From Warburgia ugandensis (taxonomy: Eukaryota; Streptophyta; Magnoliopsida; Canellales; Canellaceae), in the NCBI GenBank assembly GCA_035236585.1, contig CP141132.1:53633880-53697879 (forward strand): DNA of 64,000 nt. The letters run 5' to 3'. This document shows, piece after piece, positions 1-13,192 of the stretch. The position numbers and the translations under genes are program-made. A model generated the notes under the pieces. It was not told the origin of the DNA. It ran no database searches and saw only the letters and a program-made list of their open reading frames with translations. The stretch's first letter is position 1, and each line of letters begins with the position of its first letter.

Positions 1-1069
1 ATATGGGTCATTGCTAGGTTGGTGATATGCATTCAATGCATTCGCTTGGTCATGATAGTCATTCAAAACTCTATTTGACGGACAAGACATGGTGATTGGA
101 CTATACTAGAACAAGTCATACATACCTCTTGTTGAGGTTTATGGGATAATGTAGCAGCCATGAATGATTGAAACATACTTTCAAGCTTATCCATTCTTCC
201 ACTTAATTTTTCAGCGACAGAGTCGAGCTTATGGGATAGATCAGTATGCACTCCTATCTCATAAAGAGCTCCTTTCTTAGTGGTCAGCTATTTCTTTCTC
301 TCCTATTTGAATACTCCCATTGCTGAGAATTATCAATCATTGTCTGAAAGAATTCCCATGCCTCACTTTCATCTTTTAACATGAGGGTCCCTCCACTTGC
401 TGCATCTATCATTTGTCTATTTTGAAGCGTCAATGCCTCATAGAAGCATTGAACTTGCTGCCATTTTTCAAATCCATGATGAGGGCATTTTTGTAGCAGT
501 TCAAACTACCATTCCCTACATTTATAATATTGTTCAGCATCCCTTTGCTGGAAATTTATAATTTCACAATGCAGGACATTTGTTTTGTGAATAAGGAAGA
601 ATTTGTTCAAAAACTTCTTAGACAATTGGTCCCATGTATGTATGGGACCTACCTCCGAGGAATTAAGCCATGACTTAGCTTTGTCCTTAAGTGAGAATGG
701 GAATAACCTAAGCCTAATCAAATCATTTGAAAATTTTCAGAACCTAAATGTGACACAAATATCAAGGAACTCCTTAATATATAGGTAGGGGGCTTCTTAG
801 TCTTGACCATAAAAAGTAGAGAGTAATTGAATGACTCACGGCTTTAACTCAAAATGGTCGGCATTTGTGGGAGGTAAAGCTATGTAGGATGGGATTTCTA
901 GTTGGAGCGGCATGTAAAAATCTCTAATTATTTTGCACTCAATCTCTGCTGGTGGTTCATCTATGGGGATAGGAACTAGGTTTCTTTCCCTTGGTGTTGG
1001 ATGCATTGAATCTCTAAGTCTAAAGATAGTACCTCTACATTCTGGGACCAATGCCTTTGCATGAATTAA
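1..1069 (-). pseudogene. Athila-like gag, decayed, 3' part beyond the window
   Basis: This is the capsid gene of an Athila/Tat-type Ty3/gypsy retrotransposon, read leftwards. The N-terminal part (836-1051) carries a run ending in MPLQLEIPSYIALPP, matching the start of Athila gag. After stops near 836 and 797, the same frame continues at 506-721 with LRLFPFSLKDKAKSWLN, the hallmark of the gag domain. Further left come a KWQQVQCFYEAL run and DAASGGTLMLKDESEAWEF, the conserved middle of Athila gag. The stretch 63-251 is a possible C-terminal fragment in another frame. Several in-frame stops and at least one frame change make it non-functional. Gag would form the cytoplasmic virus-like particle. 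The family call is firm; the exact start and end are not. Confidence 0.8.
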
Positions 1070-1761
1070 TCTAATCTAAAATTTCTTAATCTAAATGCTA
1101 ACTCTAACTCTACATGACGCAAACAAAAGACACAGTCAAACAATCCTTAAGCTAATAAGCAATATTTTGATTTTCTTGAATTTGTATGGGGACAATCCTT
1201 AAAGCATTAAACATGCCTTAAGAATGCAATTAAAATAGCAAACTAATGCAAAACCCTAAAAATGTAGCAATTATAAAAAATGCTTCCTATATGCACTTAT
1301 GCTGCCAAATAATGCAAATGCAAACCCTAATATAAGAATTAAAAGGAGTGAGGAAAGCTTACAGTGGTTTTCTGATGAAGATCATATGTGGGCCACCTTA
1401 TCCCACACTTGCCTGTATTATACAACCCTTTATAAATTGAACTGACAATTGCAAATTACAAAGGGGTCTCACTATAAGATTCACTCAAAAGAAAAGGAAA
1501 TTTTTAATCTAGGAAAGCAGGGAAATTTTTATTTTAATGAAGATCTCCATGCCAATTTCCTCTGGTTTCCTATTTCATTGAAAAGGAAAATCAGAAATAA
1601 GTACCAAATTGAGGAAATTAGGTGGTTATGAGCTAAAAAAAATTGAAAAATTCACCTAAAATGCTAAAACTATACAATTCCTAAATTTTTTTATATTTTG
1701 GATTTTTAATTAAATTTTATAAAAACTCTATTGCGGGTCCCCGATAGCAATGCCAACAACT
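1070..1761 (-). other. Athila-like 5' leader between LTR1 and gag
   Basis: This non-coding leader lies between the 3' end of LTR1 and the gag remnant. It contains many 'aaaccctaa' and 'taatgcaaa' words. Segments around 1230-1420 resemble 32590-32860 in the internal region on the other side of LTR1, which places both in the same element family. No reading frame here resembles a known protein. Confidence 0.55.
1738..1755 (-). other. Primer-binding site, tRNA-Asp type (Athila/Tat)
   Basis: On the minus strand this reads TGGCATTGCTATCGGGGA. It matches the tRNA-Asp primer site used by Athila/Tat elements, with changes expected from decay of CG sites. It lies 6 bases from the inferred LTR1 end, fixing the element orientation and the LTR border. 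Confidence 0.75.
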
Positions 1762-4565
1762 TGTTGATATTTTTCACAAGTGCATCAGCTAATGTGGTAT
1801 AGCATGCACAAGTACAAGTCGATCCCATAGGGACGCGCTTTAAGAATTTGAAGTTTTAATAAAATTTAATTATTTAGAAATTAAAATTAATTGACAAAAA
1901 TTATAGAAAGAGAAATTAGACTTCCAATGTGTTTAATCAATAAAATTATATAGGTCTAATCCAATGAAAATAGAAATTTAACTAAAAAATAAGAAAATTT
2001 CACTTTCCTAGACTGCTTATCTTCAAATTTTGCAGATCTGGTCTCCTAAATTGTGATCAACCTTCATCAACATGTTTCTGGAACTTCTGATTATTTATCC
2101 ACTACAGGGATTAAGCAAATTCTAAAAATTCTAAGAGATTTGGGCTAAATAAGAAATTGGAGATTTAATGGCTCATATTTGAGTTAAGATCCTCAAATTG
2201 AAGATTAGTATTGATAAAACAAACCATAGGATGTCCTAACAACAATATATGAAAGTTGATTGAAATTCTGACATGGAACAGATGAAGAACTGAAGCTATC
2301 CTATTAGTTTAAGCTAAACTGAGAATAACAAAACTAGAATAACACAAAACATGGATAAAGAGAAAGATGAAATAGGCTAAAAGACAAAGAAGGATTCAAA
2401 TGAGATTATAATTTTTAGCCAAAGGGTATTTTTAGAATTTTCTTAAAATTTTAGTTTTAAAGAAAAACTAGTAAAGAAGCCCATCGACGAAGAAGATGGT
2501 GATGGAGGTGGAGATGGAGATGGAGATGGAGATGAAGAGAAGGCGGGGCTTCAAGGGAAAACCCGGTTTGGGTTTTCTTCTATGGCAAACAGAGGACGTC
2601 GGATCTGGAGAGGAGTAGGATCAGGTGACTGGTGCGATGTTGAGCCAGTGATATTGGGCAGTGGAGACGTAGGGTGGAGCAGACAATGTAGAAGGCAGGG
2701 AAGGAGCAGAGGAGCAACGATCTAGGTTGATGCAGGGTAGTGTAGGATTGCTTGGGCAGTGTAGTGTGGAAGCAGAGGAGAGTAATGGGGTGAGTGGCCA
2801 ACAATTGATGGAGCTATTATCAAGAGAGAGGGACAGAGTGGAGCCTAGGAAAAAGGTCTGGTGCGATGAGGATCTAGACGGTGAAAAAAAACAGAGATGG
2901 GTGCATTGAGTTAAGATAGAGAAGAGGTGAGATAGATGGTGAGATAGGTGGGATAACTGGATGCTAGTGTGGAGGTGCGATGGAGGGTGGGGTGACCAGT
3001 AAAAAGGGAAGATGGGGCTTGTGCGATGAATGGAGACTAGAATTCGGTTTGAGGATTTGGTGAGGTGGATGATGTGGTAAAAAAAATAAAAAAATTGAGA
3101 ACAATGCTAGAAATGGTACTGGCCTAGGTTTTTCAATAGAAAGAGAAGAAGAACAAGTGAAGGGGTGAGGAACATAGAGGGAAACAAGAGAATAAAAGAT
3201 AGCCCGAGAGAGGGGGAGAAGTTGCAGAGAGAAAGAGGGACTTGAGGATAGTAAAGGGAGGAAAGGTGATGCTCGGAAGGGAAACAAAAGAAGGAAATTA
3301 AGTAGGAATAGGAAAACAATGAATACAAACAAATAACTAAAATCAGAATGGAAAGTAAAATAGTCCTCTCCCCACCCCTACGACTAACTCCTCATTTTAA
3401 AGCCTTATGCCTATATGCCTTTCCTTATGGGAAAGAGTTTGTTTCCTCTTGGAAACTTCTTCATTCCAAAGTAATCTCCTATATAGGGAATCTCATCCAT
3501 AATTTTCATTCCTATAATTAGAACTCATCTTCTTTTAGGAAATCATTCCATCCTTCTTTATTGATCTGCACTATTGAAATTCAATCTACTCCATCCATAC
3601 CTCTTTTGATCAATCTGCACCATTGAATATCAATCTAAGTAATCCAACCCTCCTTTAGTTGATCTGCAGGACCAAAAACTATATTAGAGTCATCTAAATT
3701 GTACACTAAGCATCTGATTAGCTGAAATGATCATCTAACCATTAATTTTGATAATTTACCGTTAGATGGTCAATTTGAGCTAAATTATATATTTTATCCA
3801 AAAATTACCAAATTAATTAGTTAGATGGTCTAATTAAATGCTAAACTAGGGGTCTTTTGGCTAAAATTACAACTTAACATGACCTAAGGTAAAGGTAGGG
3901 TGAGAATGAAAGATAAAGGGAATTGGATAGCTAGGATGAAGTGGTTAGCTAGGGTTTTAAAGAGGTAACAAAGGACTACTTTTTCTTTTTCATTAAGGTG
4001 GGAGATGCCACTTTTTTAGGAGGGTGGTGTCTCCTACTTGCAAAAAATGTTGAAGTTCCCTTGAATTAGAAAGTTGGTTGGATGGGGATGAGGTCAGATA
4101 GGGAGAGGAAGATGGGAGGAAAGTGAGGGATAGGAAAAGATAAGAAAGATAGGTGAGGTGTGGTGTGGTGTGGTGTGGAAAAGTGAATGGCTATGTAGTT
4201 TCTTAGAAAATGGGGATTGGTTGGATGGTTAGAATGTAAGTATAGGAAGGTGGGGAAGTTTTAGAAAGATAGGACCCTTTAATGGAACATAAAATTCATA
4301 GTGATATTAAGTGACGAGGTGGAAAGTGACAAATAAAATTGGAACAAATATGGAAAAACACTAAAATTGAAGAGGTGTCTTCCTATTTCTCCACATGCTA
4401 CCTTATCGTAGTGGATTGTCCCTCAATTATCTTCAAAATATCATCATAAATCCCAAGGATAATTCTTTGGATCCTCCTCCAATCATGGCCTTCCGTGTAG
4501 CTTGTCTTATGTGACTTTGATTGCTCAATTTGAGAATTCCATTAGCTTGGCTTTTTGGCTGGCTT
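1762..4565 (-). mobile_element. LTR1, 3' portion (Athila-like LTR, split by element B)
   Basis: This is the first piece of a roughly 3.36 kb LTR, starting with TG next to the primer-binding site. Blocks at 3865-4040 and 4290-4440 are clearly homologous to 58880-59060 and 59360-59470 in LTR3. The LTR resumes at 30033 after the nested element B. The middle (2480-3350) is purine-rich on the plus strand. Its long minus-strand readings are low-complexity and have no protein character. Confidence 0.75.
2495..2536. repeat. Short (GATGGA)n-type tandem repeat
   Basis: About seven imperfect hexamer units of the gatgga/gaggtg type lie within LTR1. No corresponding array was seen in LTR2 or LTR3, so it probably expanded after the LTRs diverged. 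Confidence 0.7.
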
Positions 4566-6976
4566 TGTAATAACCCTAAAATTTGAATCGTTTTCTATGT
4601 ATTAGATTATAATTTTGATGCAGAGAAAATACAAATTTTATTCCATGGAAATTGGGCTTCATGAAAATGTCCTTGTGAAACTTAGAATTTGGACTTAGAC
4701 CTATCAAATTTGGAATGTACGCATCGTTATGATTGCAATGACACTAACTTTGCGCAAAATAGACACTGGAGTAGGAAATTGTTTTGATTTTACTAATCAA
4801 GGGGTCAAAATTAATATTCATAACCCTAGTCGTGTGACAGGGGACACGATAGCTGAATCGCCATGCATTGCATGCCCCTCCTCCTCCTTGGGTTGGTATA
4901 GCCTGAGATGGAAAAGAAAAGGAGGGGGGTTACCAAAAAATTCGATGACCCAAAAACCCTCCCCTCTCCGATCTCCCCATTACCCCACCTCAGAATTCCC
5001 CTTTTCTTTCTAGCAATGTGGAGTGGGAGATTATCAACCTTTTCCCCCTCCATGCATAGTTCCCTTCTCTATTGGGTTTTCTAGCACCTAATTTCCCTCC
5101 ATGGAATTTTCCCTTTTTGGCAATTAAAGAAAACTGGGTTGGGTTTCACTTGTAGTCGGCCACTCCCCTCTCTTTGGTATAAAGCCCTTTCACCGACATT
5201 TTTTTCCCTCTCTTCAATGCCAATAGAAACCCATATCTAGTTTTCATTGCCGTCACATGAAACCCTCCCATTTCCCACTAGCATCTCCCTTCTCTCTTTG
5301 CCATTTTTCCTGTAACCCATTTGGGTTTCTCATGTTCATGCCTGAGGCAAGACACCCCCGCACCATGTAGTGTAGGAACCAAGCCCTACCCCCCTTGCTT
5401 CTCCTCCTATGTTGGGTTTGGGCAATGACAAACAGACTATCCACCTAGTTTTTCCCTTACCCTTTTTTCGTCATTGGCTCATCCAGCCCATAGGTGGGTC
5501 AGTGACCTAAGACCCATTCACTCTATTTCCCGTCATCGTGATTGGGATTAGGCAGTGGAACCACCACAGCCACCTCTTGCCACCAAGCTCCCCTCTCCCC
5601 TATTTTCTTTGTGTTAGCGAGTTAGGTCGGGTTGACTTGCCAAATCAACTTTAGGGAGCTAAATTACCTCAACTGACCCTATTAAACCCTCAAGTTTGAT
5701 GCTTGATTATAACCAATCCAAGAAGGATCTCAAAGATCCTAGATGACCCTCACAATCCATGCAATGTGAGGAACAATACCCATCTTCCCATTCATTGATA
5801 AGGAAGATCCAACCCTCAATTTGATTATACCATTGATCGGGCTTCAGATCGTCTAATTGGAGATGATCTAATGTTATTTTCCAATATGAATAGTCTATTA
5901 TGATCCTCAAGAAGAGTAGATCAAGATCCATACATAGATATTTTGGATCTAAAACATTTATGGAGATGATTTAGCCAATCTTGATCAACGATTGAGATCA
6001 ACTGAAGATTCAAGTATGAAATTGGATCAAATTCTATGATTAATACCATTTAAACTACTTAATTTGATTTGGGGTGATTAGTTGAAGAATTTTGATTAGA
6101 GCGGCATGGATGCCTGAGACGGGGCATAATTGAGGCAATTGGTGGATGATTCGACCAACCAAATAGCTAAATGTTGTTCAACTTTGTTTGTATGAGCTAA
6201 GATTTCTATTTAAATCATTTGATGGGTTAATATGATTAGATAAAAATTGATCATGAAATTCATATAATAATGCCCTATTAGTTCATTTAAACGATAAATT
6301 ACCTAAGATTGATGTTATCTGAGCCTAATAGCTCTGAAATATGCAATGATATAATTAAGAAGAATGACTAAATGGTTATGAGTGGGCTTGATTCAGTATG
6401 ATTTGAATTATAAGCTAATTAGGGTTCCCTCACCTTAAGATTCTAGGGCTGGGAATCATTGGAATGTCTTAAACATGACATATTGGAATACGAAAACATA
6501 ATGTTCTGTAATGAAGAATCCAAGTTAGATAAATTGGATTCTAAGTATGACTATAAGTGATATGTATCTAGGTGATGGAACTGTGGTGGACCACGCTAGA
6601 GTTGGGTCTGACTGATTAGGAGGTATAGATGAGTGGTACTTCGTCTAAGGTAGGTGACTATATTTAGTATTTTATGATTTTATAAATAATGATTATTTAC
6701 TACACAACTTTATTTATAGGGATTGTGTGATGCATGGATATGTATGCCAAACCCATGATTTCCCTGAGATTACTTTTCAACATATATTGCAAATGTGTAT
6801 GCTACTTTTTGATGTGCATGGTTTATGCACTATTTTTTTATTATATGTTCTACACTGCATCGATTTGATTGATTGAGGATGTTATACATAGATTTCGATG
6901 CATGATTTTTGATACATTCAAAATACTTTATCAACTTGATTTTATAAAGGATGGTCATGCATTGATCACTGATACT
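4566..6976 (+). mobile_element. Element B 5' LTR, first part
   Basis: The LTR opens TGTAATAACCC and aligns along its length with 22478-24855 in the 3' LTR, for example the shared 'ctatgtattagattataattttgat' block just inside each start. It stops abruptly near 6976, where sequence of nested element A begins. About 0.9 kb of LTR, equivalent to roughly 24857-25776, is missing at this insertion. Confidence 0.85.
5178..5184 (+). promoter_or_regulatory. Probable TATA box of element B LTR
   Basis: TATAAAG lies about 612 bases into the LTR and is followed by a C-rich stretch. The matching place in the 3' LTR (about 22998) reads cataaag, so the box is lost there. The distance is like that of the A-family TATA boxes, about 570 bases. 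No transcript evidence is available. Confidence 0.45.
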
Positions 6977-7185
6977 TGGTTCTCTTCATTGAATCATATT
7001 TGATCAAGGGTTTGGATTTTCTATCTAGATTTGTCTACAGCATACATACATGGATATATAATAAAATACGACATGAGGATTATTATTGTTCTTGATCATT
7101 CAAGATCCTATGGATCTTGTTTGATCATCCTTATCTTACTCACAATTTTTATTAGGATTAGATAATTTACTAACCTTTTATGCTC

Positions 7186-7222
<37 letters not shown>

Positions 7223-7245
7223 ACCAGTTAATGTTTTGCTGGTTG
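7186..7245. repeat. (ATT)n microsatellite plus adjoining small hairpin
   Basis: An ATT array (7186-7220) is followed directly by arms CAACCAG (7221-7227) and CTGGTTG (7239-7245) around an 11-base loop. The same arrangement occurs at 14943-14997, 41467-41505 and (opposite strand) 54145-54180 in the other A-family LTRs. It is therefore a family feature and not chance. Confidence 0.75.
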
Positions 7246-8539
7246 AAGATAACTTATTTCATCCTAAGTTTAAACTGTTCCTCTTATTTTCAATTGGCCA
7301 AGGCTTACTAGTTGAATGGTTGAACACAAAGTGGTTACTTCAATCCTCATGTAAGGACGCATTTAGACCTCACAAACGTCAATAAAAGGTAGGGGAAGAG
7401 CGAGGCTCTATTAGAAAACCCCCTTAACCACCATGTTCAGCATTCATTAGAGTGACCTTAACTCAACCTTTCATAAAGTTCCTATGAGCATTTTAAACCG
7501 AAGTACTCTTTCTAATTGATTTTAATTAAATCCATGAACATTTAAAATGTCATTCATGGGATTTATTATTTTCCTAGTTTGGGCCAAGGATTTGATAATC
7601 CTTATATTGTCCATGAATCTCTATATTCCATTAGTTTAGATTTTTGGTGATTTATGCTCAATATATCTTAACAAATAGTTAACATTTGAATCTACTAATA
7701 AAATTTGACAATAAATAAATCATAAACTTTAAAGCATAAATCTAATATAAATTTAACAACTATTTATACTAACATGCTTCCTATGAATGTAACTTAACCT
7801 AATGAAATAAAACTATACTTAAACTAGCATGATCTTAAGTTATAAAATACATGAAATTTACAACTAATCAAATGGAATCATGCTAAAATCTCATATTTAA
7901 ACTAACATGGCCCTAGGACAATTAAATCTAGCAACCTATTATAACAATCTAATAACATATAGAGCATAACATGCTAACATTTAAGAATTATACTATCATG
8001 CTTCCTAATTTATAACATAAATCACATTTGCAATTCTATTATCAAAATAAAAGTAAACTAATTAGATTAAAATTATTAGAAATTTTTACTAATGATCCAA
8101 CCATTAGATCATATATCTTTTCCTTTTAATCAAGTGTTTTAATTACATTTGTGACATTTAATCCATAATCTAACTAGATTTCATCATAGTCCAAAGGGTC
8201 TGATCATGCTTGATCTTATTGATCAAGTGGGTCCCTTTGTAGTTTTAGGGTTTTTCTACCATAAAGGGCAGATTTAGATCTGTCAAAATAAATCATGGAT
8301 ATTACTTGATTTCAACATTATATCTTCATTGCATTAGATCTTTAAGATCCGATCATCTCAGATCATGAAAATTAGAAACTTAATTTCTAAAAACAAAAAG
8401 TTTCTTGAAGCATTTTTATCAATTTTATGATTTCAAAAGAAAATAGATGTCACAAGATTTCCATAGCTTCTTTTCAATTTTAATTTGGAGTTTAGATGAC
8501 TCCACATTTAAGGATTGAAGTTCGTAGTCATTCCAAGGG

Positions 8540-8790
8540 TCCAGATTTGATCTGGGCCCAGCAGAATGAACGACTGTGATCAGTTGGGTGGAACGATCAG
8601 TGCACTCCCATCATCGGGACACTCGCCGTAATGCATTCCTTGGACTGGGGTGGTCTTGCGGTCATTCTGTCAGGACAACATCGCACACGAAGACGCTCTT
8701 GTGGGGTGTGTTTCCATGCAGCATCCCGAGATCTAATCTTTTTAGGAAGATCAGACAGTCCTTTTGGCCCATCCAATCAATTTCCATTGA
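8540..8790. other. GC-rich island in A-family LTR
   Basis: This is a locally GC- and CpG-rich stretch in otherwise AT-rich LTR. Equivalent islands lie at about 16370-16560, 42720-42970 and 52470-52730. The 72-codon plus-strand reading through it is not conserved between copies, so I do not call it coding. Confidence 0.5.
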
Positions 8791-9396
8791 ATAAAAGACT
8801 CAAAAATTAATTAAATTGCATGAAAATTCTAACCTAGGGGATTTGGACCCTTTTGGATATATTGGACAGCTCAAATTTTCCATATGAGCCCTCCATCATT
8901 CAGAATTTAAGGGTTCTTATCATTACTTGATTTTTATTATTTTTAACCTACAACTAATTTTAAAAAATTAAAAATTATATAAATTAACATGAAATAAGTG
9001 TGGAAAGAATTTTCACTTACCTGATTAGAGAAAAATGTAGGTTTCGTAGCCTAATTTAAAAGAATATCTACTTGATGATGAGATCGCCCAAGAACTGCTT
9101 GCCTTGTGATATTCCAATGTTTGAACCATTGGATCTTGAAATTTCTTTTGTGGTTTTGTTGATAAGGTAGTCTATGACAATATGAATGGTGGGATTTGTG
9201 AGATTTGATTTGGAACAGAGTGCCTAATTGAATTTAGGTCTTTTGTTCCAATTAGAGAGAGGAGAGAGAAAATGAAAGAAAAGAGATTTTTGGGAGTTTT
9301 GGAAATTTGGGAATGGATGTAGATTTGGTTTTATAGGAGAAGCAAGATAATTTTGTGGTAAATTTTATGAACATTTTTGTAGGATTTTTGGGGGTG

Positions 9397-9406
9397 TATT
9401 TATAGA
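9397..9406 (-). promoter_or_regulatory. TATA box of element A left LTR
   Basis: The sense strand reads TCTATAAATA about 570 bases from the LTR 5' end, followed by a C-run. The same box is kept at 17208-17217, 43570-43579 and 37288-37297 in the other three A-family LTRs. Confidence 0.6.
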
Positions 9407-9970
9407 TGTTTTTGAATTTTTCATAATTACTTGTACTAATTATGTTTCAATTCTTTTGAATATTAAATTAACATTGGATCCTCCACTACCACCTCCTTCT
9501 CCACTATTAGCTGATAGTGGTTTGACCACTCATTACATATTTTATGGCCGTTGGATTCATTTTGGGCCCCACAGAGCTGTTAAAGGACCATTTTACCCTT
9601 TTATGGAGAAAAATTCATTTTATTCTCTCAAACTCAGAATTGAGCGTACTTAGTGGTGTTGGAATTGCATTTCCGAGTACATTCTAAATATTGATGTCTT
9701 AGATCTCGTTATGGGTAAAATTACCATTTTACCTTTTTATTCATAAAAATGGAGAAAATTAGAGATTTTTCATTTTAACTCGGAATTGAACGTACTTAGT
9801 GTCATTTCAATTGGTTTTTTTAGTACATTCATAATTTATAAGTTTTAAATCATGTTTTAATCTCTATAAAAAAGAAAATTTCCAATAACCTAATATTCCA
9901 TCCCAAAATTTCTCAAAATTCAAACTAATTTTATTTTCTCAATCAATTTACAAAAATTGGGGTTATTACA

Positions 9971-9983
9971 ATCTTCCCCCCTT
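9971..9983 (-). other. Polypurine tract of element A
   Basis: The sense strand reads AAGGGGGGAAGAT immediately before the LTR start TGTAATAACC. This is the plus-strand DNA primer of an LTR retrotransposon. A gaatttcgaagacaaaatt-type stretch upstream matches the usual end of chromoviral interiors. Confidence 0.85.
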
Positions 9984-12726
9984 ATAATAATTTTGTCTTC
10001 GAAATTCGCATTTCAACTTACTTATGAGTTTTTATTAACTCACTCATAAGTTTGTTCATGTGGCCTTGCCACATAAGGAAACCTCCATTTCCTTTCATTC
10101 ATAGTTCATGTTACCTTCTCCTCAAAGGTAAGAATCATATTTTGGGGTCATAAACACACATCTCAGTGATTAATGCATTAATCACTTATCCTAATTCTTT
10201 GCTAGACCTTCCAAAAGGATTAATAACTCTTAAACTAAGTTATCTTTTTATTCACAACTTCTTATTTCTCTTAATCAGTATACTAAATTTCTACTCCTCA
10301 TTTTCACCAATCTTTTAATACTTCATATTTTTCCATTCTAACTTCTATTGCTCATCCTCATTCCTCTTCAACTTCTACAAGTTTTAACATATCTTTTCTA
10401 ATATGTTTAATCCTTAGACTATCTACCAAAATGACATATTGATTGGATTCTATAATTTCAATTATTATTCTTTATAACAATCTTCCAATATTTGGAAGTA
10501 ATTATCTCTTCTTGATTCTCCTATTATGTAGAAGTACTTATCCCATTTCTATTCTAGATAATCAGACTCATTTACTATTTCTTTCTATTGAAAATTTCTT
10601 TCCAGATCCAAATATTAACTGATAATTTCTTAGTAATAACTTCTTCCTCAACTTTCATTACTATTTTTGTACTATGATTTCCTCTTTATTCATAGCACTT
10701 GATTTTCTTATTCCTCCTTTTTAAGATTATGTATGTCCTCATGCATTTTTTCTTTTTTTCAAGCATACCTCATAACTTTTCCATAGGATACTAACCCTTT
10801 TTTTGAAGTATTCTTGATAATTCCTATTAAAAAAGTCTATATTGACTTTGTAGTCATTCACTCTCAAGCCTTTAAAAACTCCATAATTTACCATATATTC
10901 TTCAAGTCTCAATAGCCTATCATAAACTCTTTATGGTTTATGTAATCAATGGTAAGATTATACTAAAAGAATGTCCTTATAGTATGCTATACAATAAATA
11001 AGAGATAAATTTCTCTAAGTGTCAAAGTTATGTCACAATTCAGTTTCATCTCCAATCTTTGTTGGTTCAACTTTCATGTCATTCTTAGAATTTATATGAC
11101 CCTAAACTTTGCTTTCTTCAATCAACATGTATACTTACCAGATAGTTGACAAGTTTTGTAAGTGTCTATCATATATTCTATAAATGCTCTTGATTTTATT
11201 AAATCAATTCCATATATCATTACCAATTCATCTAATATATTTCATTCTCCTCAAATTCATGAATATCATTTATCCAACTCATGTAACTCAAAATTCATTT
11301 TGATTTCATACTATTATGTTTCATTTCAGATTCCCAATTGATGATAATAAATTTGGGAATTACTCATCCTTATAGAGTAAAAGGGTACTTAATTTCCTCA
11401 ATAATATCATTTATGTTCAAGGCATCCTCACATTGACCTTCCTTTTTCTTTTCCCAAGAAAATTGTTAATTCCCTGTGTAAACTTATTACTATAATCATT
11501 CATTTGTCTACTAATCCTTAAAATTTGTTCTTTCCACTTATTTAGATCAATTGATGTTATTTTCCTCAACTACTATAGATATTTCCTCATTCAATCTTAT
11601 GTTAGATTAAAAGTCTCCAATATATCTTGAATTTTCTAACCACTTATTTCTCTAAAATCTTTATTCATTCATCATTTATTATCATTGCATTTGTCCAAAA
11701 CTTAAACTTAATTTTAGCTACCTATATTTGTTTATAGGTCTTCATTCCTCATGATTATTTCACCATTCTTGCAAAATGTATTTTTTTCTCATTATATTCA
11801 ATAATTCTTTCAATATCACTAAATCTATCATATAAATAGAATCAATATCTCTAAATTCATTATATTAATATCCCTATTCATTTATAGGTCTTCACTTTCC
11901 ATTCTATCATCAATGCAAATTATAGTCCATAATTATTTCCATATTTCAATTTTATCATATAGTTGAATCAATATTCCTCTAAATTTTATCTCCTTATTTA
12001 TTTTTATTAAAATTCTTTTCAGTCACCACTTTTGAAAATATTTACCTACCTCCTTAAATTCTTCTCAAGTAAGATCATCTCTGTTTTGATGATTAAATCC
12101 TTTAGCTAATTGTCATAATACTACATGGTTGTAGTAATTGTAACTCTTACATTTACATTTATTATTTATTATTATTAATTTTGAATTTTGTAATAGTTCT
12201 AAGGTTTTATCTTTAATATCTATTTCTCACAAGGTTCTATTTCACCTTTCCTATAAATGTTGGATATTATCCTTCTTCATCCTTTCCATCCTATTTTTCC
12301 AACTTATCATCTCTTTCTCTTAATCTCCATTATTTCACCTAATAATAGTTATATTAATGTACTTTATTTCTACAAGTATCTTTACTTAAGATTTCAGGTT
12401 ATACCTAAATATCATGCATTACATCTTCCTCTATTGTAATGTTTTCCTTACTTGTTTCTAAACTTACTATTCCCTATATTCATATCATTAACTTACTAAG
12501 TAGTACTCTTAGTTATTTCACCAAGTACTATCTACTTATAATCCATTAGTACTTCATGAGTTAATTACATTAACTCCTCACCTAATGAGTTAATCACGTA
12601 ACTCTTCCTATACTCATTCTCATCGAATACTATCTTATTTCTTATTCACTCACTATTTCTAATCCTCTAATTGGATTGTCATCTTCATATTGGACATAAG
12701 GGTACTGTTCTATGACTGGATGAATA
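9984..12726 (-). other. Element A interior, apparently non-coding
   Basis: This is about 2.7 kb between polypurine tract and primer site. I found no zinc knuckle, protease, RT, RNase H or integrase motif in any frame, and stops are dense. Base use is very skewed: the plus strand is rich in T, C and A and notably poor in G, so the element RNA would be purine-rich. It may be a decayed body or a purpose-free LARD filler; the skew over the full length argues against simple decay of a normal gag-pol. Confidence 0.6.
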
Positions 12727-12738
12727 GCTTTGATACCA
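12727..12738 (-). other. Primer-binding site, tRNA-Met type, element A
   Basis: The sense strand reads TGGTATCAAAGC, one change from the usual initiator tRNA-Met site TGGTATCAGAGC. It lies two bases from the LTR end GTCATCACA. Confidence 0.85.
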
Positions 12739-13156
12739 ACTGTGATGACTCCAGTTTTTGTAATACATTTTTCAAAAGCAAGGGCCCTTAGTAGTAAAAA
12801 AAATTCGCCAAAAAAAGTAGCAAACATTCTTTTCTTTAGAACTTGTTTTGTAAAACCCAAGTCATCACTTCATACATATCATAAGTAGAATTTTGTACAA
12901 GATAAAATTCCATTGAAGGAATATACTTTTATTAAATTTTAGAATCTATCTAGTGGTCCACAATACAACCTGGGTATCAGTACAATACTTGTCCAAATTA
13001 TATAATCCAAATTTCAAACCTCACCATACATTAAAAACTCTCAATACAATATAATGTTCTTAAATAAAAATACATGTCTTCAAGGGATATACTCTGATTG
13101 ATTATTCTTCTAAGTCTTCTTAAGTCTTGAGCTCCAAATTCTCCTTCTTTGTATAT

Positions 13157-13192
13157 GAGATATTGTAAACATTCAAACATTTACAATATCTC
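13157..13192 (-). promoter_or_regulatory. Conserved LTR hairpin (A family)
   Basis: Perfect 13-bp arms, GAGATATTGTAAA and TTTACAATATCTC, enclose a 10-base loop about 416 bases from the LTR 3' end. AGCAAGC follows directly. Equivalent hairpins occur in all the chromoviral LTR families here. The role is unknown; RNA 3'-end formation or packaging are possibilities. Confidence 0.7.

Larger units (their letters stand above)
6977..9970 (-). mobile_element. Element A 3' LTR, truncated
   Basis: This aligns with 14740-17631 in the right LTR: the same 'ttctatctagatttgtctac' block, (ATT)n tract, GC-rich island and TATA region. It ends in ggggttattaca at 9970, directly followed by the polypurine tract. 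The left border near 6976 is a deletion junction, not an LTR end. Confidence 0.85.

Noticed and set aside
2964..3332. 122-codon minus-strand open stretch
   Set aside because: It is low-complexity (Phe, Leu, Ser, Pro) reading of a purine-rich part of LTR1. Two overlapping frames are open for the same reason. No domain and no conservation in LTR3.
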